A DNA stretch of 64,000 bases from Artemisia argyi (GCA_030686995.1 CM060697.1:42875015-42939014); one strand, 5' to 3'; positions 1-10,909 are shown, counted from the stretch's first letter. A program made the numbers and translations. The notes: generated by a model from the letters alone, not told the origin.

Positions 1-2
1 AT

Positions 3-3000
3 TGATGTGTGCTTTTTCACACATCCTTTTTAGGCTTAAATTAGACCAAATACACCAAATACTAACCAAATATGCCAAGAGAATGTGTTTTTTTGTATTT
101 GTGTATGTGCAGGTACAGATATGTGAAAAATGAGCAAAAACAAAGCAAAATCGACAAAAACAAGCACGAGATTGGAAAAAGGTCAAAAGCCGAAGTCGGG
201 GAAGCAAAAATGATCAAAGAAAGCTCAAAATTTCATAAGAAGTCCTCAATGATTCACAAAATTTGCATAAATGGTCCCTGGTGAAAAGTTTGAAAGATTG
301 GCGATTTCAGTCCTCCAAGTTTCAACAATTGTCAAAATTGGTCCTTCAAGGAATTTTGGAAGAAAAGTCAACATTGGTCCTCCGTTTATCAAAGAAAGAC
401 AACATAAGCCCTTGGAAATTATTTTGGATTATTAACAGAATTGGTACCCATGGATTGCATAATTACAAAAATGGTCCTTGTCAACTTTTGTTAATAAAAA
501 CCCTACAAATAAACCACACCTGATCCAACAATACTTTAACCTAAAACCCCTATACCCCAGCCCAACACATTACACGGCCCAATCATTAATCCAATCCCTA
601 TACCCGATCCACTCCTTTACCCGGTCAACAATACCCGGTCAAACCCCCTTTAATAAAAACATCCCAAACACATATACCCCGCCCCCTTTTCATATTTACC
701 TAGAAATATTTTTCCCCCTCATGAACCCTAGTTACTGTATATAAAAAATTAACCCAATTAAATAACAATTACCCAATCATTGGTCTTCTAGAAGGGTCAG
801 AATAGGTCAGAGTATGTCAGTCATGGATACGTGGATCAATGGGAAGGCACACGCAGGATCACATCATGTCACGAAAATTAATCCTACGGCTGTGATTATT
901 AGAGTGGTGAGCAAGGGATGATCAACGGATTGTAATGCACTCAAAGAAACACAAGAAGGCGTGGATTGCCAACGTGGACTACTAGAAGGATCCCACGCTC
1001 CTCATCAACGGCTATAAATTCCTCCCTCCTCACTCACGGAAATGGCATTAGGATTAGGAAGTAGCTTAGAGTAGCTTATTAGTGTAGTTTATCATTTTCA
1101 GCTTTATGCAATTTTACCAGTCTTATTGTACTCAAATTTTATAATCAATAAAATTTTAGTTTTGCATTTAAATTTCCTTTCAATTTAATTTTTCAGCAAA
1201 TTTATTTCTGTTTAGATTTAAACCTTTTAGTTATTGCTTAAATCAGTTCATGTAAGCAAAACAATAGTTTAGTGTAAGTTCAAGTTCAGATTATACTGTG
1301 TTAACCTTCAACTCTCAATCAAGTCAACCAAAGTCAAACCTGTGCTTATTTGAAATAAGCTGAGTTTATTGGAGAAAAGGCAGCCAATAAGGTGTCCCAT
1401 TGGCCTGTCAAAAGATAGGCAAGCATAGTGAAACTCCCTCTTTTGTGCTGAGTGAGTATTGTCTTCGTAAGTTTTCCGTTTTCATTTTCTCATTTGCAAC
1501 AGTAGTATAAACAGTAGTTTAGCTTTGTTTTTTTTACCTGTTTCTGATTTATTTGAGTATTAGTTTAATTATTCTGTCCTGATATTGCATTTGTTGAGTT
1601 ACTGTTCCATTTGTCTTTCATTGGATCTGTTTTGTGTTTCTGAGCTTTAGCATCTGAGATCTGCATTTTTATTGCATATTAGGTAATTTTGATCATAGGT
1701 AGTACTGCGGTTTAGGTTTGGACGGATTTGATTTGATTTGAGCAAAACCTAGTGTAACAGATAGTTATAAGGGGTGTTTGGATTATGCCCTTTCCCTGTG
1801 ATCTTGTTGGTTTGTTATTGTTCTTTCTGCATATGTATTTCCCTTAGGTCCTATCATAGTCAGAATAAACATAAAGTACATAGGTTATAAAGAATAAAGT
1901 CAAAAGTTAGCCTCAATTCTCATTTATATGATTAATAGTTAAAATTGGTACCTGTGACCTTGCAATCTGTTAGAATTAGGATAGATTTAGGTTAATCTAG
2001 TTACATTACATCTTAGTACATCACTTAAGTTAAGATCTGATCAGTGGAATCTTATTTTAGTCAACATAAGTAAGCAAACGAAAAAAGGTTAAAAACACAA
2101 AGTAGGTTTCAATTAGTCAAATAGGTGAAATTTTCATTTCTTCATTTCTTGGTCAAATCATTTGAAACTTAGGATTTAGCAAGTCTACTAGGTAAATTTT
2201 AGCAGAATAATTTTTATAGATTTTTAGAAATTTTTCTTAACAGCTTTTCATTAGCTTGTTTAGACCTGTGTATACAAAGTACTCCCCTACACATCAGTTA
2301 TTGAGTCAATTTCTAGGGTGCTTTTAGTTGAGTAATTTAGCCTTGAAATCAGATTTATTGGAGTTTTAGTGTTCTCAGGTGGATAGTGAGTCTTTTGCCC
2401 CCATTAGCTCTTAAGTTATCAGCTTATTAGACTGCTTACTTTGCCTTTTAAGTTGTGTTGTTCTAGCCAAGTTCCTGATTTCATTTTAGCCCTGCTTTTG
2501 TGTTCTGTGGTTTGGAATTTGAGAATTGTGGCTCATTTCAGTTCATTATTGTGTGTAGTTGCTATTTCCATTGACTTTTGACCCTTTGCTTATTCTGCTG
2601 AGCTTATTGCTATTTCAAATTGCTTATTTGAGCTGTTTGTTGCCCATACCTGTGTTCCTGAGTATCTTTTGGTCCAATATCTTGTTCCACTAAGCTCATT
2701 TTAGTCTAAAAATCATTGGGACAAAGTTTGGTCAACCTGGTCAAAGGAGTGCTTATAAATAAGCACTCCAAATAAGCTGTTTCAAGTCAAAAAGCAGTTT
2801 TCTTGCTTATTTTCCTTTCAAAATTTTTTCTCAAACTCATTTTAATATTTTAGATTTTCTGTAATTTTTTCAAATTTTTCTGAGTCCATTTACTATTTTT
2901 CCTATTTAATTTTCATTTTTAATAAATTTTAAATATTTTTTTAATTACTAAAAAATCCAAAAAAATCTGAAAAAGCCAAGAAAAATCCAAAAAAAATTTT

Positions 3001-3640
3001 AGAAATTTATCTTCATCTAATTTAGAATTTTAGAAATTTATTTTGCATTTTTCCCATTAATTTTGAATTTAATATTTATTTTTAATTAGATTTAATAGTT
3101 TTTAATTCTCAAAAATTATACAAAAAGCTAAAAGAAATTAGTTTTTAGTTTTAAAATTACTTTTTAGTTATTTTATAATTTTCAAAATTTATTTTCCATT
3201 TTTCCCACTTTGTTTGCATTTTATTTTTATTTTTTAATTAGTTAATTAGTTTTTAATTCATAAAAATTAAATAAAAAGTCAAAAAAATATTTTTTCTTTT
3301 TCTCAAAATTTTCTTTGATCATTTTTAACTTTTCAAAATTATTTTCAAGTCCGTAGGAGTAGTGTAGCTTAAAATTCGCGTTTTATTTCATATGTTTACG
3401 TTTTATTTACGCTTAAGCTTACGGTTTTGATTTTACGTTACGTTTCTAGTTGCCTTATTTGAAATACGTGCTTAAGTGATTATTTGTGCTTCATGTGTTA
3501 TTTCATTAGTATAATCTCATTGAAATCACTTTTTATCACTTCGTTGGGACACGACCCGGAGAAATACTTACCTAAGCATTTCTTCAGAAAATAAACACTT
3601 TACTCAAAACGACTGAATCAAGGATCAAATGAGGTCTAAG
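3..3640 (+). mobile_element. Long LTR-like block A (probable Ty3/gypsy, Ogre/Tat-like)
   Basis: Non-coding AT-rich block that opens with TGATGTGTGC followed at once by a short hairpin (TGTGTG ... CACACA). It has a TATA box near 1013 and AATAAA near 1147, as an LTR would. Near 3540-3570 the sequence CGTTGGGACACGACCCGG resembles CGTTGGGATTTAACGATCCGG on the minus strand of the solo LTR at 46973-51542. Both blocks also start TGATG plus a hairpin, contain lines alternating 'accaaattgtcaaa' with 'ggtccctcaag'-type text, and are full of AATAAGCT/GCTTATT words. I read it as a 3.6-kb LTR of the same family. The right edge is uncertain because chromovirus-like sequence follows, and no TSD can be tested because the left end is at the window edge. 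No coding sequence was seen. Confidence 0.5.
1012..1152 (+). promoter_or_regulatory. TATA box and polyadenylation signal of LTR block A
   Basis: CTATAAATT at about 1012-1020 is followed about 130 bp later by AATAAA at 1147-1152. This is the usual U3-R arrangement of a plant LTR and marks the transcript start region and polyA signal. It would place R at roughly 1040-1170 and leave an unusually long U5. Confidence 0.5.
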
Positions 3641-3707
3641 TATTCAAAATTGTTCGCTAGGGAGATTGGTGAGACGAGTAGTTAAAATCTCAGGACGCGA
3701 TTTCCCT

Positions 3708-4780
3708 GAGTGGGGGATGATGTAACAACCGTGAACTAATAATCTCGACCTATTTAACTACTTGGTGTGACTTATGTATTATGTGTAGTTTGTGTGTGAT
3801 ATAGGTGAGTTTTAGCACTAAATCCCTTTGCGTGGTGTTATTATTGTGAGTGAGTAATGTTAATATTTGGATAAGTTCATTTTGGTCGCCTTAGTGGTGT
3901 GGAAATGACTTGTGTGGTTTTGGTGTTTTGAGGTTTTGTGTAACAAGTCTTCGTTCAAACATTTGAGCGTTAATAAGTTATGTAAAGTTCGGATTTGTGA
4001 GTTATATTTATATTTTGTGTGAGATTCTATTTTTGGAAACTTTATTTTGAAAATGATTATTTTTCGAGTCGTCGTAAAAGCGAAGGGTTAACGCGTAAGA
4101 CGTTAGGTATCGTTATGGGATGTTATAAAATATCAAAAGTATAAGGTTTTAAGTGTAATAATTAAATTTAATAAAAAATTATAAAAATAATATATGGATA
4201 GGGGTGGGCGGCCGATTGGGGTAAAAAGGGAGAAAAGAGAAACCAAATTTGATTCCAAATACAATATTTAATCCTAAGGGTTATCCCTAAATATTATAAA
4301 TACAAAATCAAAACCCTCCTACCCTTTCTTTTGTGAAAACCGGTCCCAAGGGAGAAAGAGAAGAGAAAAATTTAGGGTTTTTATTTTCGAAGCTATAATC
4401 AAGAACAAGATATAATTTTTGATACTTGTATTCACTCTATTGTTTAATTATTGATTTGATTCATGTAATACTAAGTATGATGGATCTAGGGTTTTTAACT
4501 TTCTGTAAATTAATTAATTAAAACATGTTGGGATCAATTATTGATTATATTATGATGATTGGTGAAGAGATTTGAGTGTAAAACATGTTAGTTATTGAGT
4601 TAGGGTTTTGGCAGATTTGTAAGGCTCTAAAGATACGAAGTTATTTAATAGATGGTGATGAGCTAGATCATGTATTTTGAGTCTAAATTGTAGCTCAGCG
4701 AAAGAGCTTTCCAAAAAGTCCAACCACGATCGATTTCGATGTCCGGAAGGCAGTCTTATGAATGGCTGGCATCACATGCA
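3708..4780 (+). mobile_element. Polypurine tract and 3' LTR of a probable chromovirus (Tekay-like Ty3/gypsy)
   Basis: The sequence CAGGACGCGATTTCC, then the purine tract GAGTGGGGGATGA (3708-3720), runs straight into TGTAACAACC. This is the arrangement seen at the 3' end of plant chromoviruses, where a G-rich tract abuts an LTR starting TGTAACA. The following 1 kb is non-coding and has TATA-like AT-rich DNA near 4290 and a T-rich leader. The right end is uncertain: an ATCACATGCA end near 4780 is possible, and the foldback element begins about 80 bp later. No pol coding was recognised to the left, so this is a truncated copy. Confidence 0.45.
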
Positions 4781-4922
4781 CGTGAGTCTCTTTTGGTAAA
4801 CATTTGGTTTTTGGTTCATTCTCGTAAAATAAGTTGTCTGATGGTCTCTTTTGGTAATTAGCTTTTTTATTATTATTACTTTTTTTTAGAATGGGAAATA
4901 ACTATTTCACTAAAAATAATTT

Positions 4923-5640
4923 CCTGATTTTATACGTTTTTATCCGTTTTCGACGCCTTCAGACGTTTTCATATGTTTTCGGCCGCTTTCATAGGTTTTC
5001 GATCGATTTCTTATATTTTTGTCTGTTTTCTTAAGTTCTCATCCATTTTCATACGTTTTCTTCCGTTTTCGTTCGTTTTTATACGTTTTCGTCCATCTTT
5101 ATACATATTTTACCACTTTTTAGACATTTTCATACGTTCTCGTTCGTTTTTAGATGTTCTTCATCTGTTTTCATACGTTTTCCCATTTTCTATATTTTCA
5201 GCTATTTTCATCCGTTTTCACATGTTTTCATCCGTTTTCATACGCTTTGATCCGTTTTTAAAAGTTTTCATCCATTTTTAAACATTTAGGCTCTTTTCAT
5301 CTTTATTATAAGTTATCATATGTATTCATACATTTTCGTTCATTTTCATCTGTTTCCATACATTTTCGTCCATATTATAAGTTTTTGGCCGTTTTCAGAT
5401 GTTTTATACGCTTTCGACAGTTATCAGATGTTTTATATGTTCCGTCCTTTTTCATACGTTTTTGTCTATTTTTTACGTTTTTTCCGTTTCTAGATGTTTT
5501 AATATGTTTCCGTTCGTTTTTATATGTTTTTGTCTGTTTCATACATTTTCATTCTCTTCACACGTTTTCGTTCGTTTTCATACGTTTTTGTCCGTTTTTC
5601 TATTTTCGTCCGTATATGTGTGTTTTTTTTTTTTTTAATA
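4923..5640 (+). repeat. Left arm array of ~20-bp CATACGTTTTCGTCCGTTTT-like units
   Basis: About 35 degenerate units of roughly 20 bp alternate 'cataCGttttCGtcCGtttt' and variants. Each unit holds two or three CpG dinucleotides in an otherwise CpG-poor region. The apparent open frames, rich in Phe, Ile, Val and Tyr, are a by-product of the T-rich repeat and should not be annotated as genes. Confidence 0.8.
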
Positions 5641-6734
5641 TTTTTATGTTTTTCAGGTACAAGATAGTTTTTGTTTACGAAATATCACAAGTGATATTAG
5701 ATATTAACTGTTGTACACAATAATGCAAACTTAGACGCTTTTGAGTTACTTGAATATATATAACCAAACATGAATGATGTCTAGTTTTTGTCATTTTATT
5801 GCTTTATCACTTGTGATATAACTCACATGTAGAATAACAGAACTAGTGTCATATTATATTGCTTTATCACATAAGATATTACATATGTCGAATAAGAGAA
5901 TTAGTGTCACATTATGTTGTTTTATAACACGAATTATTACTCTTAATTAACTAAGAATGAATTATTACTCTTAATTAGATGTCTAGTTTTTGTCATTGTA
6001 ACAGAATTAGTGTCACATTATATTGCTTTATCGCATAGGATATTACCATATGTCGAATAATAGAATTAGTGTCACACTATGTTGTTTTATCACACGAATT
6101 ATTACTCTTAATTAACTAAGAACGACAATTTAAATACTCTTTTGCTTCGTTATACTATTATATCACAAAAGATAAATAAGTGTCACTTACAAATATCAAA
6201 ATGAATGAAAAGCATAGTTAATATCTAATATCAGTTGTGGTGTTTCATAAACATAGTTAATGTCCAATATCACTTGTGATATTTCATAAACAAAAACTAT
6301 CTTTTAATTTAAAAATATAAAAATATCAAAAAACACATAGGTGATTTATATATTAAAATATATAGTGCAATGAAATATCTGAGGTGATAATATAGGTTAA
6401 AAAACATACTTGGTTGTTTATGAAATATAACAAGTGATATTAGATATTAACTACTTTTATGAAAAATATCACAAGTGATATTAGACTTGTCATATAATAC
6501 AGTTTAACTACTAAGCATTGTAAGTTATCATCTATTTAAAATATTATAACTGATACAATTTTAATATGAAACAATCACATAAGAAAAACAAATCAATCAA
6601 ATGCAGTTCAAAGCAAAATCAAAATAAACAACTTAAATAGTAAACAAAATTACACTATCATGAACTAAAATATCACAGGTGAAAAAATTTGAGACCCGTT
6701 GGTTAAACTTGAGTTTAGTTGGTCAAAAACTTTT
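5641..6734. repeat. Centre of foldback element 1 with inverted and tandem sub-repeats
   Basis: The segment 5641-5710 (AAGATAGTTTTTGTTTACGA, then ATATCACAAGTGATATT) returns inverted at about 6253-6325 and partly in direct orientation at 6415-6460. Between 5765 and 6130 a unit containing GAATTAGTGTCACATTAT, a TTTTATCACA stretch and GAATTATTACTCTTAATTA is repeated imperfectly at least three times. The 12-bp palindrome ATCACAAGTGAT occurs repeatedly. There is no coding capacity. Confidence 0.7.
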
Positions 6735-7400
6735 CTTTATTGTTTATATGTTTTATACGCGTTTATCCGTTTTTATACTTTTTGTATGTTTTCGTACGTT
6801 CTTGTACGTTTTTATTCTTTTTTCTAAGTTTTTATACTTTTTTGTATGAAAATGGATAGACGTATGAAAACGGACAAAATCGTGTGAAAATGTATGAAAA
6901 CAGATGAAAAAGTATGAAAACAAACAAAATGTATAAAAATGTAAGAAAATGGACGAAAACGTATGAAAACAGACGAAAACATATGAAAACGGAAAATGTA
7001 AGAAAACGTCAAAAAAGGGCCAAAAACGTATGAAAACAGACGAAAACGGATGGAGATAGCAAAAAACGTATGAAAACGGGCAAAACCTATGAAAACAGAT
7101 GAAAACGTAAAAAAAATGGATGAAAACATACGAAAAAGTATGCAAGCGAACGAAAACATATGAAAATGGACAAAAATGTATAGAACAGTCTGAAAATGGT
7201 CAAAACGTATGAAAACGGAAGAAAACTTATGAAAACAGACGAAAATGTATGAAAATTGACGAAAACATATGAAATCAGACGAAAACATATGAAAGCGGAC
7301 GAAAACATATGTAGACGGACAAAAATATATAAAAACATCTGAAAGAAGTTGAAAACGTATGAAGATAGACGTAAATGTATGAAATCAGACAAAAGCGTAT
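6735..7400 (-). repeat. Right arm array, inverted copy of the left arm
   Basis: Units of CGTATGAAAACGGACGAAAA are the reverse complement of the left-arm units. Read on the minus strand the array gives the same TACG/CGTC/CCG pattern. Long Phe-rich open frames on the minus strand here are repeat artefacts. Confidence 0.8.
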
Positions 7401-7466
7401 AAAACATGAAAATTTTTTTATTGTGAGATAGTTATTTGCCATTCTAAAAATAGAATAAAGAAAAAA

Positions 7467-9911
7467 GGTTGGACAAACTGAATTTTAGATTAATCCCTGT
7501 CATTAGATCAAAGTAAATGGAAGGTGAGGATTAGTCCCTCAGTGTGACGCAGTGACTGTGAGATTGTGTGTTTTGTGGTTGTCTCTTGATATTATTGCCT
7601 TTGTATCTTCGACATCGAATTTGTGTGTGACACGGTGATGTGTTAGTGTAAATGAGTGTGAGACTGTGTACGAGATTGTATGTTTTGTGGTGTTTTACTT
7701 TTGTTTTTATCTAACTCGGGGTTGAAAATTGAGAAAGACCGCACATGCAGAGCTTCAATTGCATGTGTGTGGTTGTGGTTCATCTTTATTCAAAATGTAA
7801 GTTTACGTTGATCAATTTTAGAGATATTTAGTTGACGGATTTTATCTTTATATAGTGTTTTTTGAAATTAGAGCGTTAACTTTATTTTTTTTCAATTGTT
7901 TCATGATTGAATTAGTTTTTACAAATTACTGGTGCCTAACTCGGGGTTAAAAGTGGAGGAAGATTACACATGCATATCTTCGATTGTATGTGTGTGATTG
8001 TGGTTCATCTTTATTCGAAATTTAAGTTTAGTTTGATCAATTTTAGATATATTTAGTTGAGGGATGTTTATCTTCCTATTGTGTTTTTTGAAATTAGTGT
8101 TAACTGTGTTTTCTTAGCTTGTTTCAGGATTGAATTTATTTTTACAATAGACATTTGTAGGCTTAATTGGGATGCATTTGTTGTTGTATTGTTATAGGTA
8201 ACTTATTTTTGTGCACAAATGTAAGGCTATACAGTTTTTGTATGTTTTAAGAGGCTTAGATGTGGTTTTTTACATTATGAGGCAGTATGTAGGTAGTTTT
8301 TAAAGTGTTTGAGATTGCCTGTGGATGGGTAGGTGAAGCGACAAGTGATAGGTTGCCCGAGCTGAAAAGATAAAATGATGCATTATTTAGATACTTGGAA
8401 TATGATTAAATGCATGTTATTGGTCCACATGCAGTTGCAATCTGAGATGTAAGGTACTTTGGCTTATTTTATGGGTTTCTGTTTGCTTGGGATTTGTCAT
8501 AAGACTGATGTTTATATTGCTATAAGTTTAGCAATGACTTTATGCCCTTTGTTTAGATTTGTCATAAGATTGTTGTTTAATTACATGTGTCGGTTATACA
8601 TAATTTTCTACAAGTTTTGCTCTTTTTTTGTGTGTTTAATCCGTGGCATGTTGCTATTTTTTGAAACTTTTGTGGAAAACATACTAAACCAAGTGCTTAT
8701 ATCATTGTTTTCGGTCTTCTGATAGCAGTTGTGTATGTATGGATTTGACAAAATTTGGTACAAGTTGTGCTCATTCATGTTTATATGTTGTTAGTACGTT
8801 ACTTGGTATATGTTTTTAGGTCTTTAGTGTTTAGCATATTGCTATTCTTTGAGAATTTTGTGGTTTCCATGCTAAATTAAGTACACATATCATTGTTTTC
8901 TATTTTTTGTTAGCAGTTCTTTGGTCTTGGTTTGGAATTTGATTATTTGCTAGGAGCATTTTACTTTACCAATTTGTATCGATCAGTCAAAAGTTTAAGT
9001 GTAAGTTTTCTGAATAGTTAATTTTGGAGTCCATTGGTATATGGGTTTGCACGGGCTGTATATTTGTTTCTTAAAGATAATAGGGTCACAATTGAGTTTG
9101 TCATTATTGTTGTTTGGTACCTGTTACTATTTTGCAAATTTTTGCGTTTAGTTGACTGAAATAATTAGTATAATATGGGCTTTCAGCCAAAAAGTGATAA
9201 TTCATGTATGCAATGTTTATTGTTGATGGCAATACATAGTGGCTTGATTGTCATGATATTCTATAGCTTTCGTTGCGTCTTGAATTTCGAACTATGTTAA
9301 TGATATTCATGGTCTTATGATATCTTTTGATTATGCTTCGTACTTATGCCTTTTACCTATACATGTTTTGTTTAATTTGTGGTGGTAATTGTGTTACGAT
9401 AAAGTCTGATATGTGTTCCTGATTGCTGGTTCTCTATGATGTCTAGAAATTGTAGTCATAGTTCTTAATTTCATGGGTGATAACAGGGGCTATTGGATGA
9501 TTGTCGTGATTATGGAGACGACCAAGGCGTTGATCAATATAGAAACTGTCAAGGTATAGTAATCAATGTATGAACTTTGTTAGATTGTATTTGGCACCAT
9601 ATAATAACTACTTACTAGATTAGGAGTTGCTGTAGCACATATGTGTTCTATGGTTTTTTAGCTTTTTGTCTTCTCCCGTCAAATATCAAAAATTTAGGGT
9701 GAGGAGATTGAAGGAAATCAATTCGGTAGTTTTCAATGGTGCGTGGTTGAGGGTCCTTTTTTTCTTTTCTTTTGTTTTTTCTTTTCGTTATGGCCAAATG
9801 AATAGTGCAACAATGCAACAAACGGGAACAATCCTGACTGCTATACTTGCACACTGGCAGTGGATGCTTGCTGATGGAGGATGACTGGATTTGTTAAGGT
9901 CTGATAGTTAT
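7467..9911. other. Non-coding interval with local duplications
   Basis: AT-rich DNA with no recognisable gene. Two direct duplications stand out. The 7708-7893 segment (TAACTCGGGGTTGAAAATTG onward) is repeated at 7932-8116, about 222 bp downstream. The 8646-8730 segment (TTGCTATTTTTTGAAACTTT onward) is repeated at 8833-8925. Small open frames such as 8459-8722 show no family features. Confidence 0.5.
7708..8116 (+). repeat. Direct duplication, ~185-bp unit
   Basis: Copies at 7708-7893 and 7932-8116 share CTAACTCGGGGTT, GTGGTTCATCTTTATTC, GATCAATTTTAGA and GTGTTTTTTGAAATTAG in the same order and spacing. By eye they are clearly diverged but collinear. This is an old local tandem duplication with no coding content seen. 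Confidence 0.7.
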
Positions 9912-10177
9912 TGTAACATCCCGCCTTACTCAGATCACAATATTGTCCGCTTTGCCAGCAGGCTCACGGCTTTGCTTTGTGGCCCTCATGTGAGACTTCC
10001 CTACAGGTCACCCATCCTAGTGCTACTCTCACATGATCATGCTTAACTGCCAGTTCCTAAGAACCCCACTCGCAATAGACCACAAAACGCATTGTGTCAT
10101 TGTAAGGCGAATGTTATCTTTTGAACTAAGCATCTCTCCAGGCCACAGCCGATGTGAGATTTGCCTAGGGTGTTATA
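9912..10177 (-). repeat. Cassandra 3' LTR (left copy)
   Basis: 266 bp, collinear with 10290-10555. The inner end reads GTGTTATA where the partner has GTGTTACA, then a 28-bp repeat restores a TTACA ending at 10205. The differences from the other LTR, including the changed CA end, indicate an old insertion. Confidence 0.9.
9990..10047 (-). promoter_or_regulatory. 5S rRNA-like internal promoter segment in Cassandra LTR
   Basis: On the minus strand this reads GTTAAGCATGATCATG, then AGTAGCACTAGGATGGGTGA and GGGAAGTCTC. These track the 3' half of plant 5S rRNA, including the A box/IE/C box region used by TFIIIA and RNA polymerase III. The second LTR carries the same stretch at about 10368-10426. 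It is a 5S-derived promoter inside an LTR and not a functional 5S gene. Confidence 0.88.
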
Positions 10178-10275
10178 ATCACCCAGATTTGCCTAGGGTG
10201 TTACAATCACCCCCCTTTACGGACTCATCGTCCTCGATGAGGTTTGCCCCCACCATCCCGAACGGCTCTGGAATG

Positions 10276-10289
10276 GCTCTGATACCACT
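10276..10289 (-). other. Primer-binding site of the Cassandra element
   Basis: On the minus strand AGTGGTATCAGAGCC starts right after the LTR. TGGTATCAGAGC is the standard plant primer-binding site complementary to the 3' end of initiator Met-tRNA. It fixes the element's orientation. Confidence 0.9.
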
Positions 10290-10555
10290 TGTAACATCCT
10301 GCCTTACTCAGATCACAATATTGTCCGCTTTGCCAGCAGGCTCACGGCTTTGCTTTGTGGCCCTCATGTGAGACTTCCCTACAAGTCACCCATCCCAATG
10401 CTACTCTCACATGAGCACGCTTAACTACCAGTTCCTAAGAACCCCACTCGCAGTAGACCACAAAATGCGTTGTGTCATTGTAAGACGAATGTTATCTTTT
10501 GAACCCAGCATCTCTCCAGGCCACAGCCGATGTGGCATTTTCCTAGGGTGTTACA
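10290..10555 (-). repeat. Cassandra 5' LTR (right copy)
   Basis: 266 bp, TGTAACATCC to GTGTTACA on the plus strand, flanked outside by the target duplication GTTAT. It contains the second 5S-like segment (about 10368-10426). Confidence 0.92.
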
Positions 10556-10650
10556 GTTATTGCAATCCCATCTTTATTTTTTTATGTCTAGTGAAACTAT
10601 TTTTCCCTTTTTTTATAAGCATATTTTACCTTTATGATGATTGTTGGTTA

Positions 10651-10722
10651 TGGAGTATAGCCAAGTGGTAAGGTGACGGCTTTTGGTACCGGCATGCAAA
10701 GGTTCGAATTTACCACTGATAT
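10651..10722 (+). pseudogene. tRNA-Gln(UUG)-like sequence of plant mitochondrial type, 3' end decayed
   Basis: TGGAGTATAGCCAAGTGGTA, then a D arm, an anticodon region CTTTTGGTACC (anticodon TTG), GGCATGCAAAGG and the T-loop TTCGAAT. The order and wording match plant mitochondrial tRNA-Gln. The T-stem and acceptor 3' strand no longer pair: TTTACCACTG stands where a complement of TGGAGTA is needed, so a functional tRNA is unlikely. Box A (TAGCCAAGTGG) and box B (GGTTCGAATT) positions are intact. It is either a mitochondrial fragment in nuclear DNA or the head of a tRNA-derived SINE, because a 42-base T tract follows about 75 bp downstream. Confidence 0.75.
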
Positions 10723-10791
10723 TTTAGACCATATACCTTTATTTTATATCTGTTTTGGCCAATAGTTTTTTAGGCTATAAGGATACGGTTG

Positions 10792-10835
<44 letters not shown>
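10651..10835 (+). mobile_element. Possible tRNA-derived SINE ending in a T42 tract
   Basis: The unit is a tRNA-like head (10651-10722), a ~70-bp AT-rich body, and an uninterrupted run of 42 T (10794-10835), about 185 bp in all. Length, pol III box A/B head and homopolymer tail fit a plant SINE. I see no clear target duplication: TGATTGTTGGTTA lies before it and GGTCATGACAAA after it. A chance juxtaposition of organelle-derived DNA and a T tract remains possible. Confidence 0.4.
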
Positions 10836-10836
<1 letters not shown>

Positions 10837-10909
10837 GTCATGACAAATACTGGAAGGCATGAAACGCAACCGTGTTTTGCAGCCATCACTATATCTAAGC
10901 TAAAGCGTA

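Larger units (their letters stand above)
4862..7466. mobile_element. Foldback-type DNA element with long repeat-array inverted arms
   Basis: Two long arms are inverted copies. The left arm starts with a T-rich stretch then TTAGAATGGGAAATAACTAT (about 4890-4910) and continues as an array of TTTTCATACGTTTTCGTCCG-like units to about 5640. The right arm (6735-7466), read in reverse, gives the same T-rich edge, TTAGAATGGCAAATAACTAT, and the same array. The ~1.1-kb centre carries its own inverted and direct repeats. No transposase is present, so it is non-autonomous. The architecture matches foldback elements or Mutator-like elements with extended TIRs. I could not find a convincing target-site duplication, so the edges are approximate. 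Confidence 0.7.
9912..10555 (-). mobile_element. Cassandra-type TRIM retrotransposon (complete, 644 bp)
   Basis: The element has two 266-bp LTRs, TG...CA ends (TGTAACATCC on the plus strand, GGTGTTACA at the far end) and a perfect 5-bp target duplication GTTAT at 9907-9911 and 10556-10560. The interior is only 112 bp: a primer-binding site for initiator Met-tRNA beside the right LTR and a polypurine tract (TAAAGGGGGGTGAT on the minus strand) beside the left LTR, so the minus strand is sense. It encodes no protein, as expected for a TRIM. The LTRs hold a 5S-rRNA-like stretch, the diagnostic trait of Cassandra. A ~28-bp duplication (GATTTGCCTAGGGTGTTA) sits at the end of the left LTR. Movement must rely on proteins from other elements. 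Confidence 0.93.

Noticed and set aside
4973..5723. Long plus-strand open frames rich in Phe, Ile, Val, Tyr and Arg
   Set aside because: They are the T-rich 20-bp array of the foldback arm read in several frames; the right arm gives the same effect at 6753-7407 on the minus strand.
4923..7400. CRISPR-like regular repeats
   Set aside because: Units are contiguous and degenerate without unique spacers, and the surroundings are plant transposons.
9990..10426. Two 5S rRNA genes
   Set aside because: Only the 3' half resembles 5S rRNA and both copies sit at the same position of Cassandra LTRs; they are promoter-derived segments and not rRNA genes.
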